From positions 62,001 to 126,000 of the forward strand of contig NZ_QJKD01000014.1 in the NCBI RefSeq assembly GCF_003201875.1: DNA of 64,000 nt, given 5' to 3'. This stretch comes from Hungatella effluvii. GTDB lineage: Bacteria; Bacillota; Clostridia; Lachnospirales; Lachnospiraceae. How positions within the stretch are numbered: the first letter of the stretch is position 1; every line of letters begins with the position of its first letter. A model generated the notes under the pieces. The model was not told where the DNA came from and ran no database searches. It saw only the letters and a list, made by a program, of their open reading frames with translations. Shown in pieces: positions 6,140 through 14,970 of this stretch. A program made the position numbers and the translations under genes.

Positions 6140-8518
6140 TCAGATCGGTTTCAGCTTCGCAAAGGACGCAAACATCTTCTTGATCCCCGCCTTGTCAAAA
6201 CAGACGGTTACCTCGTAGTCTTTTCCGCCATCCTTGATCTCCACCACATTTCCCTCGCCGAACTTTACATGGCGGACACGGTCGCCTTCCTTGTAATCAA
6301 GAGCGCCTGATTTCTCTACAGTAAATGCCTTGCCAAACGCCGGTTTCTGAACCGGTGACGCAGTCTTGGACGCATAGGCATTGCTGCCCGGCCCGAAGCT
6401 GCTGACACCCGCGGCCTTATTGCCCCAGGTCGTCGGTCTCTGGCCGCCGGATGCGCCGCCTCCGTTACCTGTACCGCCGCCTCCGGAACTGCCCCAGAAG
6501 CTGCCGCCTCTGGCATTTCCGCCGCCCTGGCCCCAGGGCAGGTCACTGTCGTCAAAGTCCGAAGATTTCCGGAACGGGGAAAGCCTCGGTTCCAGCTTAT
6601 CGCATTCCAGCAAATCGGCCGGAATCTCTTCGACGAACCGGCTGGTCTTGGAGTAACGGGTCTCCCCGTTGATCATTCGCTGTTTAGCTCCCGTCAGCAT
6701 CAGGAAATCCTGCGCTCTGGTGATTCCAACGTAGCAGAGACGCCGCTCTTCCTCGATCTCCTCCTTGTCATCCGAGGAGATCGACATCATGCTCGGGAAC
6801 AGTCCATCCTCCATACCGCTTAGATACACCCGCGGGAACTCCAGTCCTTTTGCACTATGTAAGGTCATCAGCGTCACCCTGTTTTCCGAATCATCCATCC
6901 GGTCCACATCCGCGACCAATGCAACCTCCTCCAGGAATTCGGAGAGTGTTCCCTCGTCGTGATCCCGCTCAAAACTGACCGCTTTGTTGATCAACTCCTC
7001 AATATTCTCTAAACGGGTCTGATACTCGATCTCGCCTTCCGCTTCCAGCTCTTTCTGGTATCCTGACTCATCCAGTACATCCTCAATCAGCTCCCGGATC
7101 GAGTAGTCCTCATAGCGGATTCTCTCCCTGAAATCCTCGATCAGCGCCGTAAATTTGAGAATCTTATCCGCAGCCTTTCCAAGCCCCGGAACCGCCTGGG
7201 CGCGGCAAAATGCGTCATAGATACTGAAATCGTGCTCCGATGCAAATGCCTGTACCTTTCCCACGCTGGTGCCGCCGATCCCCCTCTTCGGAACATTGAT
7301 TATACGAAGAGCCGACAGATCGTCCCTTCCGTTGTCAATCGTCTTCAAATAGGCCAGAATGTCCTTGATTTCCTTACGCTGATAGAAGTTTACACCTCCC
7401 ACCATGCGGTACGGCACATTGCGCTGAAGACATTTTTCCTCGATCAGACGGGACTGGGCATTGGTCCGGTAAAGAACCGCGCAGTCCTGATAGCCGCATT
7501 CGCTGTTCTGAATATCGCGCACAATGGCGTCTGCTTCCTCCGCTGCCGTCTCAAACTGCTTATACTGCACCAGAGGCCCTTCCTCATTAGCCGTCCACAG
7601 CGTCTTGGACTTTCTCCCCCGGTTGTGGCGGATTACCTCGTTGGCCGCGTTTAAGATATTCTGGCTGGACCGGTAATTCTGTTCCAGCTTAATCACCGAA
7701 GCCCCCGGATACGACTTCTCAAAGTTCAAAATATTACCGATATTGGCTCCCCGGAACTTGTAGATGGACTGGTCGTCATCACCTACCACACAAAGATTTC
7801 TGTACTTACCGGCCAGCAGACTAACCAGCTTAAACTGTGCGGTATTCGTATCCTGATACTCGTCCACCATGATATATTTAAAACGCTCCTGGTAATAATC
7901 CAGGACCTCCGGATTATTCTGAAACAGCTCCACCGTCTTCATGATCAGGTCATCGAAATCCAGCGCATTATTCTTCTTAAGCTGGCTCTGATACTCTTTA
8001 TAAATCTGAGCCACCTTCTTCTGACGGAAATCGCCTCCCGCATTCAGTTCAAACTCCGCAGCCGTCACCAGTTCATTCTTAGCTGTCGAAATAAAGCCCA
8101 GCATAGCCCTGTCTTTATAAAGCTTCGGATCGATCTCCAGCGTCTTTAACACCTGCCGCATCAGAGTCCTCTGGTCATCCGAATCATAAATAGTAAAATT
8201 CGTCGTATATCCAAGGCTCTCAATATGGCGTCTTAAGATTCTTACGCAGGAGGAGTGAAACGTACTCACCCAGATGCTCTCCGCTCCGAATCCCACGATC
8301 TTATCCACACGCTCTCTCATCTCTCCGGCCGCTTTATTGGTAAAGGTAATCGCCAGGATATTCCACGGATTTACCCCCTTTTCCTCGATCAGATAGGCGA
8401 TTCGATGGGTCAGCACCCTGGTTTTTCCCGAGCCGGCTCCAGCCAGCACAAGAAGCGGTCCTTCCGTATGGAATACCGCTTCTCTCTGTACTTCATTCAA
8501 TGTATCGTAAATGCTCAT
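6140..8518 (-). CDS. pcrA: ATP-dependent DNA helicase PcrA (UvrD/Rep family)
   Basis: The 792-residue superfamily 1A helicase unwinds DNA 3' to 5' in repair, rolling-circle replication and removal of RecA. Walker A is at residues 26-33 (AGAGSGKT), the Walker B/motif II is DEYQDTN, and motifs GDDDQSIYKFRGA, LEQNYRSS, TLHSAKGLEFPRV and YVGITRA are all present. After ~residue 655 comes a Gly/Ser-rich disordered linker and then a C-terminal Tudor-like domain (GDRVRHVKFGEGNVVE...), the RNA-polymerase-contacting module of Firmicute PcrA. The start ATG follows GAAAGGA. The gene begins 25 bases after the patatin-like gene and is probably transcribed with it. Confidence 0.95.
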   Translation of the reverse strand: MSIYDTLNEVQREAVFHTEGPLLVLAGAGSGKTRVLTHRIAYLIEEKGVNPWNILAITFTNKAAGEMRERVDKIVGFGAESIWVSTFHSSCVRILRRHIESLGYTTNFTIYDSDDQRTLMRQVLKTLEIDPKLYKDRAMLGFISTAKNELVTAAEFELNAGGDFRQKKVAQIYKEYQSQLKKNNALDFDDLIMKTVELFQNNPEVLDYYQERFKYIMVDEYQDTNTAQFKLVSLLAGKYRNLCVVGDDDQSIYKFRGANIGNILNFEKSYPGASVIKLEQNYRSSQNILNAANEVIRHNRGRKSKTLWTANEEGPLVQYKQFETAAEEADAIVRDIQNSECGYQDCAVLYRTNAQSRLIEEKCLQRNVPYRMVGGVNFYQRKEIKDILAYLKTIDNGRDDLSALRIINVPKRGIGGTSVGKVQAFASEHDFSIYDAFCRAQAVPGLGKAADKILKFTALIEDFRERIRYEDYSIRELIEDVLDESGYQKELEAEGEIEYQTRLENIEELINKAVSFERDHDEGTLSEFLEEVALVADVDRMDDSENRVTLMTLHSAKGLEFPRVYLSGMEDGLFPSMMSISSDDKEEIEEERRLCYVGITRAQDFLMLTGAKQRMINGETRYSKTSRFVEEIPADLLECDKLEPRLSPFRKSSDFDDSDLPWGQGGGNARGGSFWGSSGGGGTGNGGGASGGQRPTTWGNKAAGVSSFGPGSNAYASKTASPVQKPAFGKAFTVEKSGALDYKEGDRVRHVKFGEGNVVEIKDGGKDYEVTVCFDKAGIKKMFASFAKLKPI

Positions 8519-8543
8519 AAACGTGTACCGTCATTTCCTTTCG

Positions 8544-9410
8544 TCAACCTGTTATTTCGATTCCCAGATATTTTTTGATATCCTCAAGCTGTTCCGTCGC
8601 AAGACGGCGCCCATCTTCGTAGAGTGCTTCCAGCTTCTTTCTGTCCTGTTCCGTTCTCGACACGGTCACCGGTTTGTCAGGACGGATCACGTAGATTCTA
8701 CCCGCCTTTTCCAGTTCATCAATCTCCTCCTGCATCCGGTTGTACCGTTCCGGCGCCTCCTCCAGAGCTTTCAAAAGCCGGGGCAACGGTTTAAAATACC
8801 GTTCATACGCCCGTCTCGTCCATTTATCCACAGGCTTTTTCCTGTAGCCCCGATTCCTGGTCAGTATGACAATTACCTTTTCATAGCCCTCATCGATAGC
8901 TCTCTGATAGGCGATCGGCATAGAACAGCCGCCGTCCAGATATTTCTTCCCTCCCACGTTGATCATACGCGACATAATAGGAAGGCTGCTGGAGGCCTTC
9001 ACCGCTTCTATGAAATTCTCGCACTCCCCTTTTCCGAAATATTCCGGTTTTCCTGTCTTACAGCGGGTAGCAACCACCTCAAACCGCTGCTTCGACGCCT
9101 CAAACGCCTCAAAATCAAATGGAATCAGCGTCTCGCTCAATTCCCCAAACAGAAAATCAAAGTTAAAGATCGAACGGTTTTTCACCATACTGCGAAAGCT
9201 CATAAACCGTTTATCATTTACATAGTCTAAATCCACCCGGATCGTTCTTCCGATCTGTTTGCTGATATAGCTCATTCCGCACATGGATCCCGCAGAAACG
9301 CCATTCACATAGGACATCTCGATCCCCTGTTCCATAAATACATCCAGCACTCCGGCCGAAAATACTCCTCGCAGAGAACCTCCTTCCAGTACTAATGCTC
9401 CTTCTGTCAT
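8544..9410 (-). CDS. Patatin-like phospholipase (RssA family)
   Basis: A 288-residue serine hydrolase of the bacterial patatin family, predicted to cleave acyl esters of phospholipids. It has the oxyanion loop GGSLRG, the nucleophile elbow GVSAG, and the catalytic aspartate in LDGGCSMPI, so the Ser-Asp dyad is complete. No signal peptide is visible, so it is probably cytoplasmic. An upstream ATG at 9458 is possible, but GAGGTGA lies just before the ATG at 9410 and a sigma-A promoter overlaps the upstream option, so 9410 is chosen. It precedes pcrA by 25 bases. The physiological lipid is not predictable. Confidence 0.88.
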   Translation of the reverse strand: MTEGALVLEGGSLRGVFSAGVLDVFMEQGIEMSYVNGVSAGSMCGMSYISKQIGRTIRVDLDYVNDKRFMSFRSMVKNRSIFNFDFLFGELSETLIPFDFEAFEASKQRFEVVATRCKTGKPEYFGKGECENFIEAVKASSSLPIMSRMINVGGKKYLDGGCSMPIAYQRAIDEGYEKVIVILTRNRGYRKKPVDKWTRRAYERYFKPLPRLLKALEEAPERYNRMQEEIDELEKAGRIYVIRPDKPVTVSRTEQDRKKLEALYEDGRRLATEQLEDIKKYLGIEITG

Positions 9411-9429
9411 GTCATTCACCTCGCATCCT

Positions 9430-9458
9430 ATTTTATTGCATTTCACCCCGCGGGTCAA
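9430..9458 (-). promoter_or_regulatory. Promoter of the patatin-like gene and pcrA
   Basis: On the minus strand: TTGACC (9458-9453), 17-base spacer, TAAAAT (9435-9430). Transcription would start about 13 bases before the ATG at 9410. Confidence 0.7.
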
Positions 9459-9606
9459 TCCCTTTATGAAAATCCTCCCCTGTATCTACATTCAGTCTTC
9501 ATTCCTTCATTCCATTCTCAGATTCCCAACACTTTCCCTTCGCGCTATTCCCCCTACACGAGTTTCCCCGTCATATTGCGTTTTTTACCAGCGAAGCCGG
9601 TACACA

Positions 9607-9648
9607 GCCGAAAAAGCAGCGGGCGGCGATGCCCGCTGCTTTTTCGGC
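9607..9648. terminator. Strong terminator after the ABC exporter operon
   Basis: An 18-bp perfect stem (arms 9607-9624 and 9631-9648) with a 6-base loop. The arms themselves hold an A5 and a T5 tract, so it can act in both directions. It follows the exporter gene ending at 9686. Confidence 0.85.
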
Positions 9649-9685
9649 GTAACTCCCTGCCAAAAACACTATCTCAGAAACTAGC

Positions 9686-11461
9686 CTACAGAAACTGACT
9701 CTGATACAGCTGATAATAAGCCCCTCTCTTCTCCATCAGCTCCTCATGGCTTCCGGCCTCCATGATATTCCCCTGATCGATGACGAAAATCCGGTCGGCC
9801 TTTCTTATAGTAGAAAGGCGATGGGCAATGACAAAGGACGTACGCCCTTTTAAGAGCGCCTCGATGCCCTTCTGCACCAGCAGCTCCGTGTGAGTATCGA
9901 TGCTGGAGGTGGCCTCATCCAGGATCAGGATGCCCGGCTTTGACAACATGGTTCTGGCAAATGCCAGCAGCTGCCGCTGGCCGATGGAGAGCCGCGCTCC
10001 CCTCTCACTGATTTCGGTGTCATACCCGTGCTCCAGCTTCATGATGAAGTCATGGGCGTTCACTGCCTTGGCGGCTTCGATCATTTCCTCGTCCGTGGCA
10101 TCCAGGCGGCCGTATTTAATGTTATATTTAATGGTACCGGAAAACAGGGAATTGTCCTGTGTCATGATCCCCATCTGGCTTCTCAGACTCTTCAGCGTCA
10201 CCTTCTTAATATCGTAGCCGTCAATCAGTACCCGCCCGTCTGTCGCCTCGTAAAAACGGCTGAGCAGATTCACAATCGTCGTCTTGCCCGCTCCCGTGGG
10301 GCCTACCAGCGCGATGGTCTCCCCCTGGCGTATATGGAAGTTTACATCCTTAAGGATCATGCGTTCCGGCTCATCATCATATGCGAAGGAAACGTGTTCA
10401 AAATCCACTGTCCCTTCAATATCCGGCAGTTCCTCCGCCCCCTCACAGTCACGGATTCCCGCTTCCGTATCGATGATGTCGAAAATACGCTCCGCCGCCG
10501 AAATGTTGGTTGTCAGCTTATTATAAAAATTGGCAAGGTTCCGGATCGGACTCCAGAACATGGCAATATAGGTAGAAAACGCGAGAAACGTACCGATGCC
10601 AACCTCGCCCACACCGATGATGCGGATGCCGATAAAATACAGCAGAAATCCGCCGAGCCCCCAGGTGATCTCCACCACCGGGCCGAATCCGTCCGCCACA
10701 ACAACGGCGTCGATAAATGCCTGATAATGCTGCTTAACCAGATCGTAAAACACGGCTCTCGTCTCCCGCTCCGCCGCAAAGCTCTGAATCACCCGGATAC
10801 CGGAAAGATCCTCATGCACGTAGGCATTTAAATTAGAAGTCTTTTTTCTGTAGATCTGCCACCGCTTATGGGCCGTCGTCTCAATGACCAGCATTCCCAC
10901 CACCAGAATCGGGAGGGTCAGCAGGGCCGCCATGGCCAGCCGGTAGTTCTTAATCAGCATGATGACCGCGACGCAGACTACAGTAATCAGGTCCGGAATC
11001 AGCTGAGTCACACTGTCTGACAGCACATCCTTTAAGGAATTCACATCGCCGATAATTCTGGCCAGTATTTTCCCGGTGGGGCGGCTGTCGAAAAATCCGA
11101 AGCTCAGCGTCTGAATATGGCGGTACAGCTCATCTCTGATATTTAGAAGGACCTGGTTTGACACGTCCGACATGATGTACATACGAATCTTGGTCCCCGC
11201 CAGGAAAAAGAGAAACATGACCACGGCCAGAGCCCCCAACTCCAGAAGTCCCTTCACATCTCCGGACGCCACACAGACGTTGATGGCATACTCTATCATA
11301 ATGGGCGTCGCCATGCTGATGGCAATGGTTCCGGCCATAATGAGAAGCACTGCCGATATTTGCTTTTTATAGACCAGAAGGTACTTAAACAACCGGATGA
11401 GCGTATCCTTTTTCAGTACTTCCTTCTGTTCTTCGTCGATTCTGCTTGTATTTACTGACAT
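9686..11461 (-). CDS. Heterodimeric multidrug ABC exporter, subunit with catalytic glutamate
   Basis: A 591-residue half-transporter: six membrane helices (about residues 30-320) fused to a nucleotide-binding domain. Walker A is at 387-394 (GPTGAGKT) and Walker B ends in LILDEATSS with the catalytic E516, but the signature is LSIGQ (491-495) in place of LSGGQ. Its partner at 11452-13179 has the reverse pattern, so the pair fits asymmetric exporters such as BmrCD, LmrCD and TM287/288, in which one ATP site is active and one is degenerate. The start overlaps the end of the partner gene by 10 bases, so translation is coupled. The substrate is not predictable from sequence. Confidence 0.92.
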   Translation of the reverse strand: MSVNTSRIDEEQKEVLKKDTLIRLFKYLLVYKKQISAVLLIMAGTIAISMATPIMIEYAINVCVASGDVKGLLELGALAVVMFLFFLAGTKIRMYIMSDVSNQVLLNIRDELYRHIQTLSFGFFDSRPTGKILARIIGDVNSLKDVLSDSVTQLIPDLITVVCVAVIMLIKNYRLAMAALLTLPILVVGMLVIETTAHKRWQIYRKKTSNLNAYVHEDLSGIRVIQSFAAERETRAVFYDLVKQHYQAFIDAVVVADGFGPVVEITWGLGGFLLYFIGIRIIGVGEVGIGTFLAFSTYIAMFWSPIRNLANFYNKLTTNISAAERIFDIIDTEAGIRDCEGAEELPDIEGTVDFEHVSFAYDDEPERMILKDVNFHIRQGETIALVGPTGAGKTTIVNLLSRFYEATDGRVLIDGYDIKKVTLKSLRSQMGIMTQDNSLFSGTIKYNIKYGRLDATDEEMIEAAKAVNAHDFIMKLEHGYDTEISERGARLSIGQRQLLAFARTMLSKPGILILDEATSSIDTHTELLVQKGIEALLKGRTSFVIAHRLSTIRKADRIFVIDQGNIMEAGSHEELMEKRGAYYQLYQSQFL

Positions 11462-13179
11462 GACTGCCCCTCCTCTCCATACTGTACCTGATAAGTCCTG
11501 TAATACTGCCCCTTTTTCGCCATCAGCTCCTCGTGGGTGCCGCGTTCTATGATTCTTCCGCCCTCCAGAATCAGGATTTCATCCGCATGGCGGACGGCGG
11601 AAATCCGGTGGGCGATGATGATCTTGGAACTGTCCTTCTGCGTCTTTAAGCGGCGCTCAATCTCCTTCTCTGTCTCCATATCGAGTGCCGACGTGGAGTC
11701 ATCGAGGATCAGAAGCGGCGTTCTCTTTGCGATCGCCCTGGCAATACTGATTCTCTGTTTCTGGCCGCCGGAAAGTCCGACGCCCCGCTCTCCAATCACG
11801 GTATCGTACTTTTCTCCCAGATTCATAATGAAATCATGGGCCTCCGCGCAGATGGACGCTTCCTCCACGCTCTCCCACTCGGTTGCATCCCGGTTTCCAG
11901 TCTTAATATTGTCCGTGATCGTGTCGGAGAACAGGAATACATCCTGCATAACCACCGTGGTCTGGCTCCTTAAAAGGGTCAGCGGCAGCTTCCGGATATC
12001 GATGCCGTCCAGCAGAACTTCCCCGTTTGTCACGTCGTAAAATCTCTGGGTTAAATTGACGATGGAGGTCTTTCCGGAACCGGTCACCCCCATGATTCCC
12101 AGCGTTTTTCCCTTCGGCAGGGTAAAATCGATGTCTGTCAGAATCCTCGAACCGTATAAATCAAAATCCACATGCTTGAACTGAAGCTCTCCCTCGATCT
12201 TTTCAGGAACCACAGGCGCCTCCGGTTCCTTGATGTCCGGCTTCTGGGCCATAATCCGTTTGATCTTCTTATTGGAAGCCATGGCCGCAGCAAAATCATT
12301 GCTGAGCCAGCCAACCATCTCCATCGGCCAGATAATATTGTTGGCGTACTCCGAAAATGCGCCCAGTTCTCCGATGGTGATCCGTTTCTGAATTACCATG
12401 ATGCCGCCGACTACGATGATCGCCATCAGCATCACCTTGGAAAGAAAGGAGACATTGGGCTGATACTTTACGATCAGCTTTGCCTGCTCCATATTTAAAT
12501 CGTAATACCGCTTGTTGTGGCGTTTAAACCGGTCAATCTCATAATCTTCTCTCGCAAACGCCTTCACGGTCCGCACGCCCGCTAAATTCTCCTGGGCCAC
12601 GGTGTTGAGCTCCGCGGTCTGCTCACTGATCTTGTCGTAGACCTGGCCGAGACCATTCTCCATCTTTAAGCCGTACCAGGCGATTACCGGCATAACGAGC
12701 AGCGGAATCACCGTCAGCACCGGGCTTAAGCGGAACATGCAGGTCATGATAATCACTGTGTGAATGGTACATTCGATGATCAGCATTCCGACAAACCCCA
12801 TGGCATTCCAGATTCGGTCCACATCGTCCTTGACACGCGCCATCAGCTCACCGGTGTTATGGCTGTCGAAATATCCCATGGACAGCGTCTGGATATGGTC
12901 GAAAAGATCCTTTCTCAAGCTGCTCCCGATCCCCGACGCCGAATAATCAAAGATAAATTCCTTCATGTACTGGAAAATGGCTCTTCCAAGGCCGATTCCC
13001 AGAAGCCCCAGCAGCAGGCGCATGAGCATCTCCATCTTGCCGCCGACAATGACATCGTCAATGATATGTCTCGTAATCTGAGGCGACGCCGCATCCAGCA
13101 GAATGCTCACTACCATGGCCGCTATGGCCACCACATACAGGATCCCGTACTTCTTTACATACTTCCCTAAATTCCTCAT
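11452..13179 (-). CDS. Heterodimeric multidrug ABC exporter, subunit with degenerate site
   Basis: A 575-residue half-transporter with an N-terminal six-helix domain and a C-terminal ATPase domain. Walker A is GVTGSGKT and the signature is the standard LSGGQ, but the Walker B region reads LLILDDSTSALD, with aspartate where the catalytic glutamate should be. Combined with the LSIGQ of its partner, one of the two composite ATP sites is predicted to be inactive. The longer frame starts at 13209, but GGGGGAG is five bases before the ATG at 13179, so that start is used. The gene lies downstream of a leader ORF and terminator (13281-13494), which suggests induction by attenuation. Confidence 0.92.
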   Translation of the reverse strand: MRNLGKYVKKYGILYVVAIAAMVVSILLDAASPQITRHIIDDVIVGGKMEMLMRLLLGLLGIGLGRAIFQYMKEFIFDYSASGIGSSLRKDLFDHIQTLSMGYFDSHNTGELMARVKDDVDRIWNAMGFVGMLIIECTIHTVIIMTCMFRLSPVLTVIPLLVMPVIAWYGLKMENGLGQVYDKISEQTAELNTVAQENLAGVRTVKAFAREDYEIDRFKRHNKRYYDLNMEQAKLIVKYQPNVSFLSKVMLMAIIVVGGIMVIQKRITIGELGAFSEYANNIIWPMEMVGWLSNDFAAAMASNKKIKRIMAQKPDIKEPEAPVVPEKIEGELQFKHVDFDLYGSRILTDIDFTLPKGKTLGIMGVTGSGKTSIVNLTQRFYDVTNGEVLLDGIDIRKLPLTLLRSQTTVVMQDVFLFSDTITDNIKTGNRDATEWESVEEASICAEAHDFIMNLGEKYDTVIGERGVGLSGGQKQRISIARAIAKRTPLLILDDSTSALDMETEKEIERRLKTQKDSSKIIIAHRISAVRHADEILILEGGRIIERGTHEELMAKKGQYYRTYQVQYGEEGQSCQ

Positions 13180-13280
13180 GTTGCTCCCCCTTTGTTTATA
13201 CTGTGCCATATCAAGTCAATCGCAGTCCGGGAACGTATTAAAAAACTGACCGGTCTGCGAATTACCGCGAAAAACAGGAA

Positions 13281-13321
13281 AAAGCCGTCAAAAACAGCAT
13301 ATTGCGGCTTTTGACGGCTTT
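13281..13321 (-). terminator. Attenuator terminator ahead of the ABC exporter
   Basis: Perfect 13-bp arms (13281-13293 and 13309-13321) around a 15-base loop, followed on the minus strand by a T run. It lies inside the operon, between the leader ORF and the exporter genes, so it would end most transcripts before the exporter. Part of its loop (13303-13309) can pair with one arm of the stem-loop at 13337-13359. Confidence 0.8.
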
Positions 13322-13336
13322 CCACCATAAAAATAA

Positions 13337-13359
13337 CCGCAGTCCAGTTCAGACTGCGG
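13337..13359 (-). promoter_or_regulatory. First stem-loop of the exporter leader
   Basis: CCGCAGTC and GACTGCGG arms around a 7-base loop, followed on the minus strand by TTATTTTT. It precedes the attenuator terminator. Seven bases of its downstream arm (TGCGGTT on the minus strand) are complementary to AGCCGCA in the terminator loop, which allows mutually exclusive folds. Confidence 0.6.
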
Positions 13360-13413
13360 CATAGTTACTCAAATTCAGATAGCAAACTGACTTCCATACG
13401 TAATAATGGCTGA

Positions 13414-13494
13414 TCAGAGACCGAATTCTTTCCTGAGGCAGACTGACTGATTGTTATTATTTATAATTCCACTGCTAATTGTACGAGATTTCAT
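13414..13494 (-). CDS. 26-residue leader peptide of the ABC exporter operon
   Basis: A short ORF with an excellent ribosome binding site (AAAAGGAGG, 7 bases before ATG), placed just after a strong promoter. The peptide starts MKSRTISSGI, contains a run of four asparagines (INNNNQ), one cysteine (SVCLRK) and ends EFGL. It has no signal sequence. Its stop codon is 55 bases before the first leader stem-loop and about 235 bases before the exporter start. By comparison with bmrB, the leader of bmrCD in Bacillus subtilis, ribosome stalling on this ORF could prevent termination and switch on the exporter when ribosomes are inhibited. The sequence is not similar to BmrB that I can tell; the parallel is in layout. 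Confidence 0.72.
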   Translation of the reverse strand: MKSRTISSGIINNNNQSVCLRKEFGL

Positions 13495-13534
13495 ATTTCT
13501 GCCTCCTTTTCCTTTAATCGGTAATCTAGATACT

Positions 13535-13563
13535 AGAATACTGCCACTTTTCTGTTCTGTCAA
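13535..13563 (-). promoter_or_regulatory. Promoter of the leader ORF/ABC exporter operon
   Basis: TTGACA (13563-13558), 17-base spacer and TATTCT (13540-13535) on the minus strand. This near-consensus sigma-A promoter fits constitutive transcription that is then controlled by the attenuator downstream. Confidence 0.85.
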
Positions 13564-13590
13564 GCACTTTCTGTTTTTTGTGATCAGCTC

Positions 13591-14535
13591 TTAATATTCC
13601 AGTACAACTTCGATCCTGTCTTTCCCGCGGTTGTAATAGTAAACCTTCTCAGACAAAAAGTCGTCATCCGACGGCATCTCCCTGTTGAGATCCTTTAAAC
13701 TCTCCCGTATCGTCTCCGGATACACCTTTTCACAGTTATGGATCGCCGCCTCGTGCATGCTGGTAAACGCGATATACAAATCGTTCCCCATCATTTCTCC
13801 CAGACGCTTCGCCACGCCAGGCAGAAAGATGGCCACCGCTCCGTTGATCTGGCTCTTAGTCGTAACGAACGTAGCGCAGGCGCCGCCATCCAGCCGGACG
13901 CAGCTGTCCCGTTCCATAAAAATACCGTAGTCCTCATCCTCAAACCGTTCAACGTCCAGCCAGTTAAAGAGACGCGGCGGAAACAGCCTGTATGTATTCT
14001 CCATGGCATCCTTCATCACCTGTTCCCGGCTCCTGTTCCATCCGTCAAATATCACCTTCGGCACCATGGAGCTCGTGTACAGTCCGCTGAAATTCCCAAT
14101 GCTCACATAGAGTGTCAGCGCAATATCTCCCGTCACCTCGCAAACGCCTTCTTTCAGCTTCTCTGCATTCTTCTCATAGTTCAAAGGGCGGATAACCAGA
14201 TATTCCCGAATGGACTCATAGTCCTCCATATGCCCCAGCGGACTGTTCTTCTCAATCTCTCTGCAACGTTCCAGACAGTCAGAAGCCTCTGCCAGCAGCT
14301 CCTCCATAGTTTTTCCCAGCCGGAAATCCTGGTAGATCTCCGCCATATGGAACCGCTGGATATGGATCCCGGGACCGTCCCCTCTCAACTCCACCACCAG
14401 TAACTCCTCCGGTTCTTCTTCACCGTCTTTTTGCAGCGTAACCTTCGCGCCCCACTCCTCTGTCATCAGAATCAGAAACGCCTGAAACTGCTCCACAAAC
14501 TCCAGATACTCTTTTGTTTCTCTCTCTTTTTTCAT
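13591..14535 (-). CDS. DUF5688 family protein
   Basis: A 314-residue soluble protein of a family common in Lachnospiraceae (DUF5688). Typical marks are the VIRPLNYEKN block near residue 115, a middle section with IALTLYVSIG, and the SQINGAVAIFLPGV...LYIAFTSMHE block near residue 230. The function of this family is not known. Relatives often occur in several copies per genome and in accessory regions. There is no signal peptide or membrane segment. The start has a weak GAAGGG site upstream. A long 165-base leader separates it from its likely promoter at 14701-14729. Confidence 0.75.
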   Translation of the reverse strand: MKKERETKEYLEFVEQFQAFLILMTEEWGAKVTLQKDGEEEPEELLVVELRGDGPGIHIQRFHMAEIYQDFRLGKTMEELLAEASDCLERCREIEKNSPLGHMEDYESIREYLVIRPLNYEKNAEKLKEGVCEVTGDIALTLYVSIGNFSGLYTSSMVPKVIFDGWNRSREQVMKDAMENTYRLFPPRLFNWLDVERFEDEDYGIFMERDSCVRLDGGACATFVTTKSQINGAVAIFLPGVAKRLGEMMGNDLYIAFTSMHEAAIHNCEKVYPETIRESLKDLNREMPSDDDFLSEKVYYYNRGKDRIEVVLEY

Positions 14536-14700
14536 CGTGCATTGCCCTTCTCTTTCTTAAATTTCCTGTAATCATGAGAATTTCATGGATTAAAGGATTT
14601 GTAAGGGAATTTAAAAATGCCCGGCATTTCATGGAAAATACGCGCAGCCCTCCGCCATAAGGAATGCGGGAAAACGCGCAACCGTATGATTCCATCTTTT

Positions 14701-14729
14701 ATTATACGTTTTAAGCGTGAAAATTACAA
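14701..14729 (-). promoter_or_regulatory. Promoter of the DUF5688 gene
   Basis: TTGTAA (14729-14724), 17-base spacer, TATAAT (14706-14701) on the minus strand. The 435-base gap 14536-14970 otherwise holds only the stem-loop at 14909-14944. Confidence 0.7.
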
Positions 14730-14908
14730 TACTGGAAACAGATTGCCGAACCGGCAGAACAGAATCAGAACTTCAGAATGATATTATTATAAACCGGAAC
14801 TCCGGCTCTGTCAATGACAACCGGCTCCTGCGCCCCTATATTTTTCTTACAGTTCGCAGCCCTGTCAGCCCCTGAACTGCAGCCCGTTTTCGACAGGCTT
14901 CATCATAT

Positions 14909-14944
14909 CAGACGGCCGGCGCGTTCCCCGCGGCCGGCCGTCTG
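14909..14944 (-). terminator. GC-rich stem-loop after the beta-galactosidase gene
   Basis: CAGACGGCCGG pairs with CCGGCCGTCTG around a 14-base loop, 27 bases after the stop of the gene ending at 14971. No T run follows, so termination may be weak or protein-aided. Confidence 0.5.
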
Positions 14945-14970
14945 TCACTGCTATCTAATCTCTCTCAATT

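Noticed and set aside
8511..9230. 239-codon frame on the plus strand
   Set aside because: It lies antisense to the patatin-like gene, which has a full catalytic dyad, RBS and promoter.
10028..10831. 267-codon frame on the plus strand
   Set aside because: Antisense shadow of the ABC exporter gene with no RBS or recognisable domain.
14420..14695. 91-codon frame upstream of the DUF5688 gene
   Set aside because: It overlaps the DUF5688 gene in another frame, has no RBS and no family resemblance; the stretch is better read as leader.
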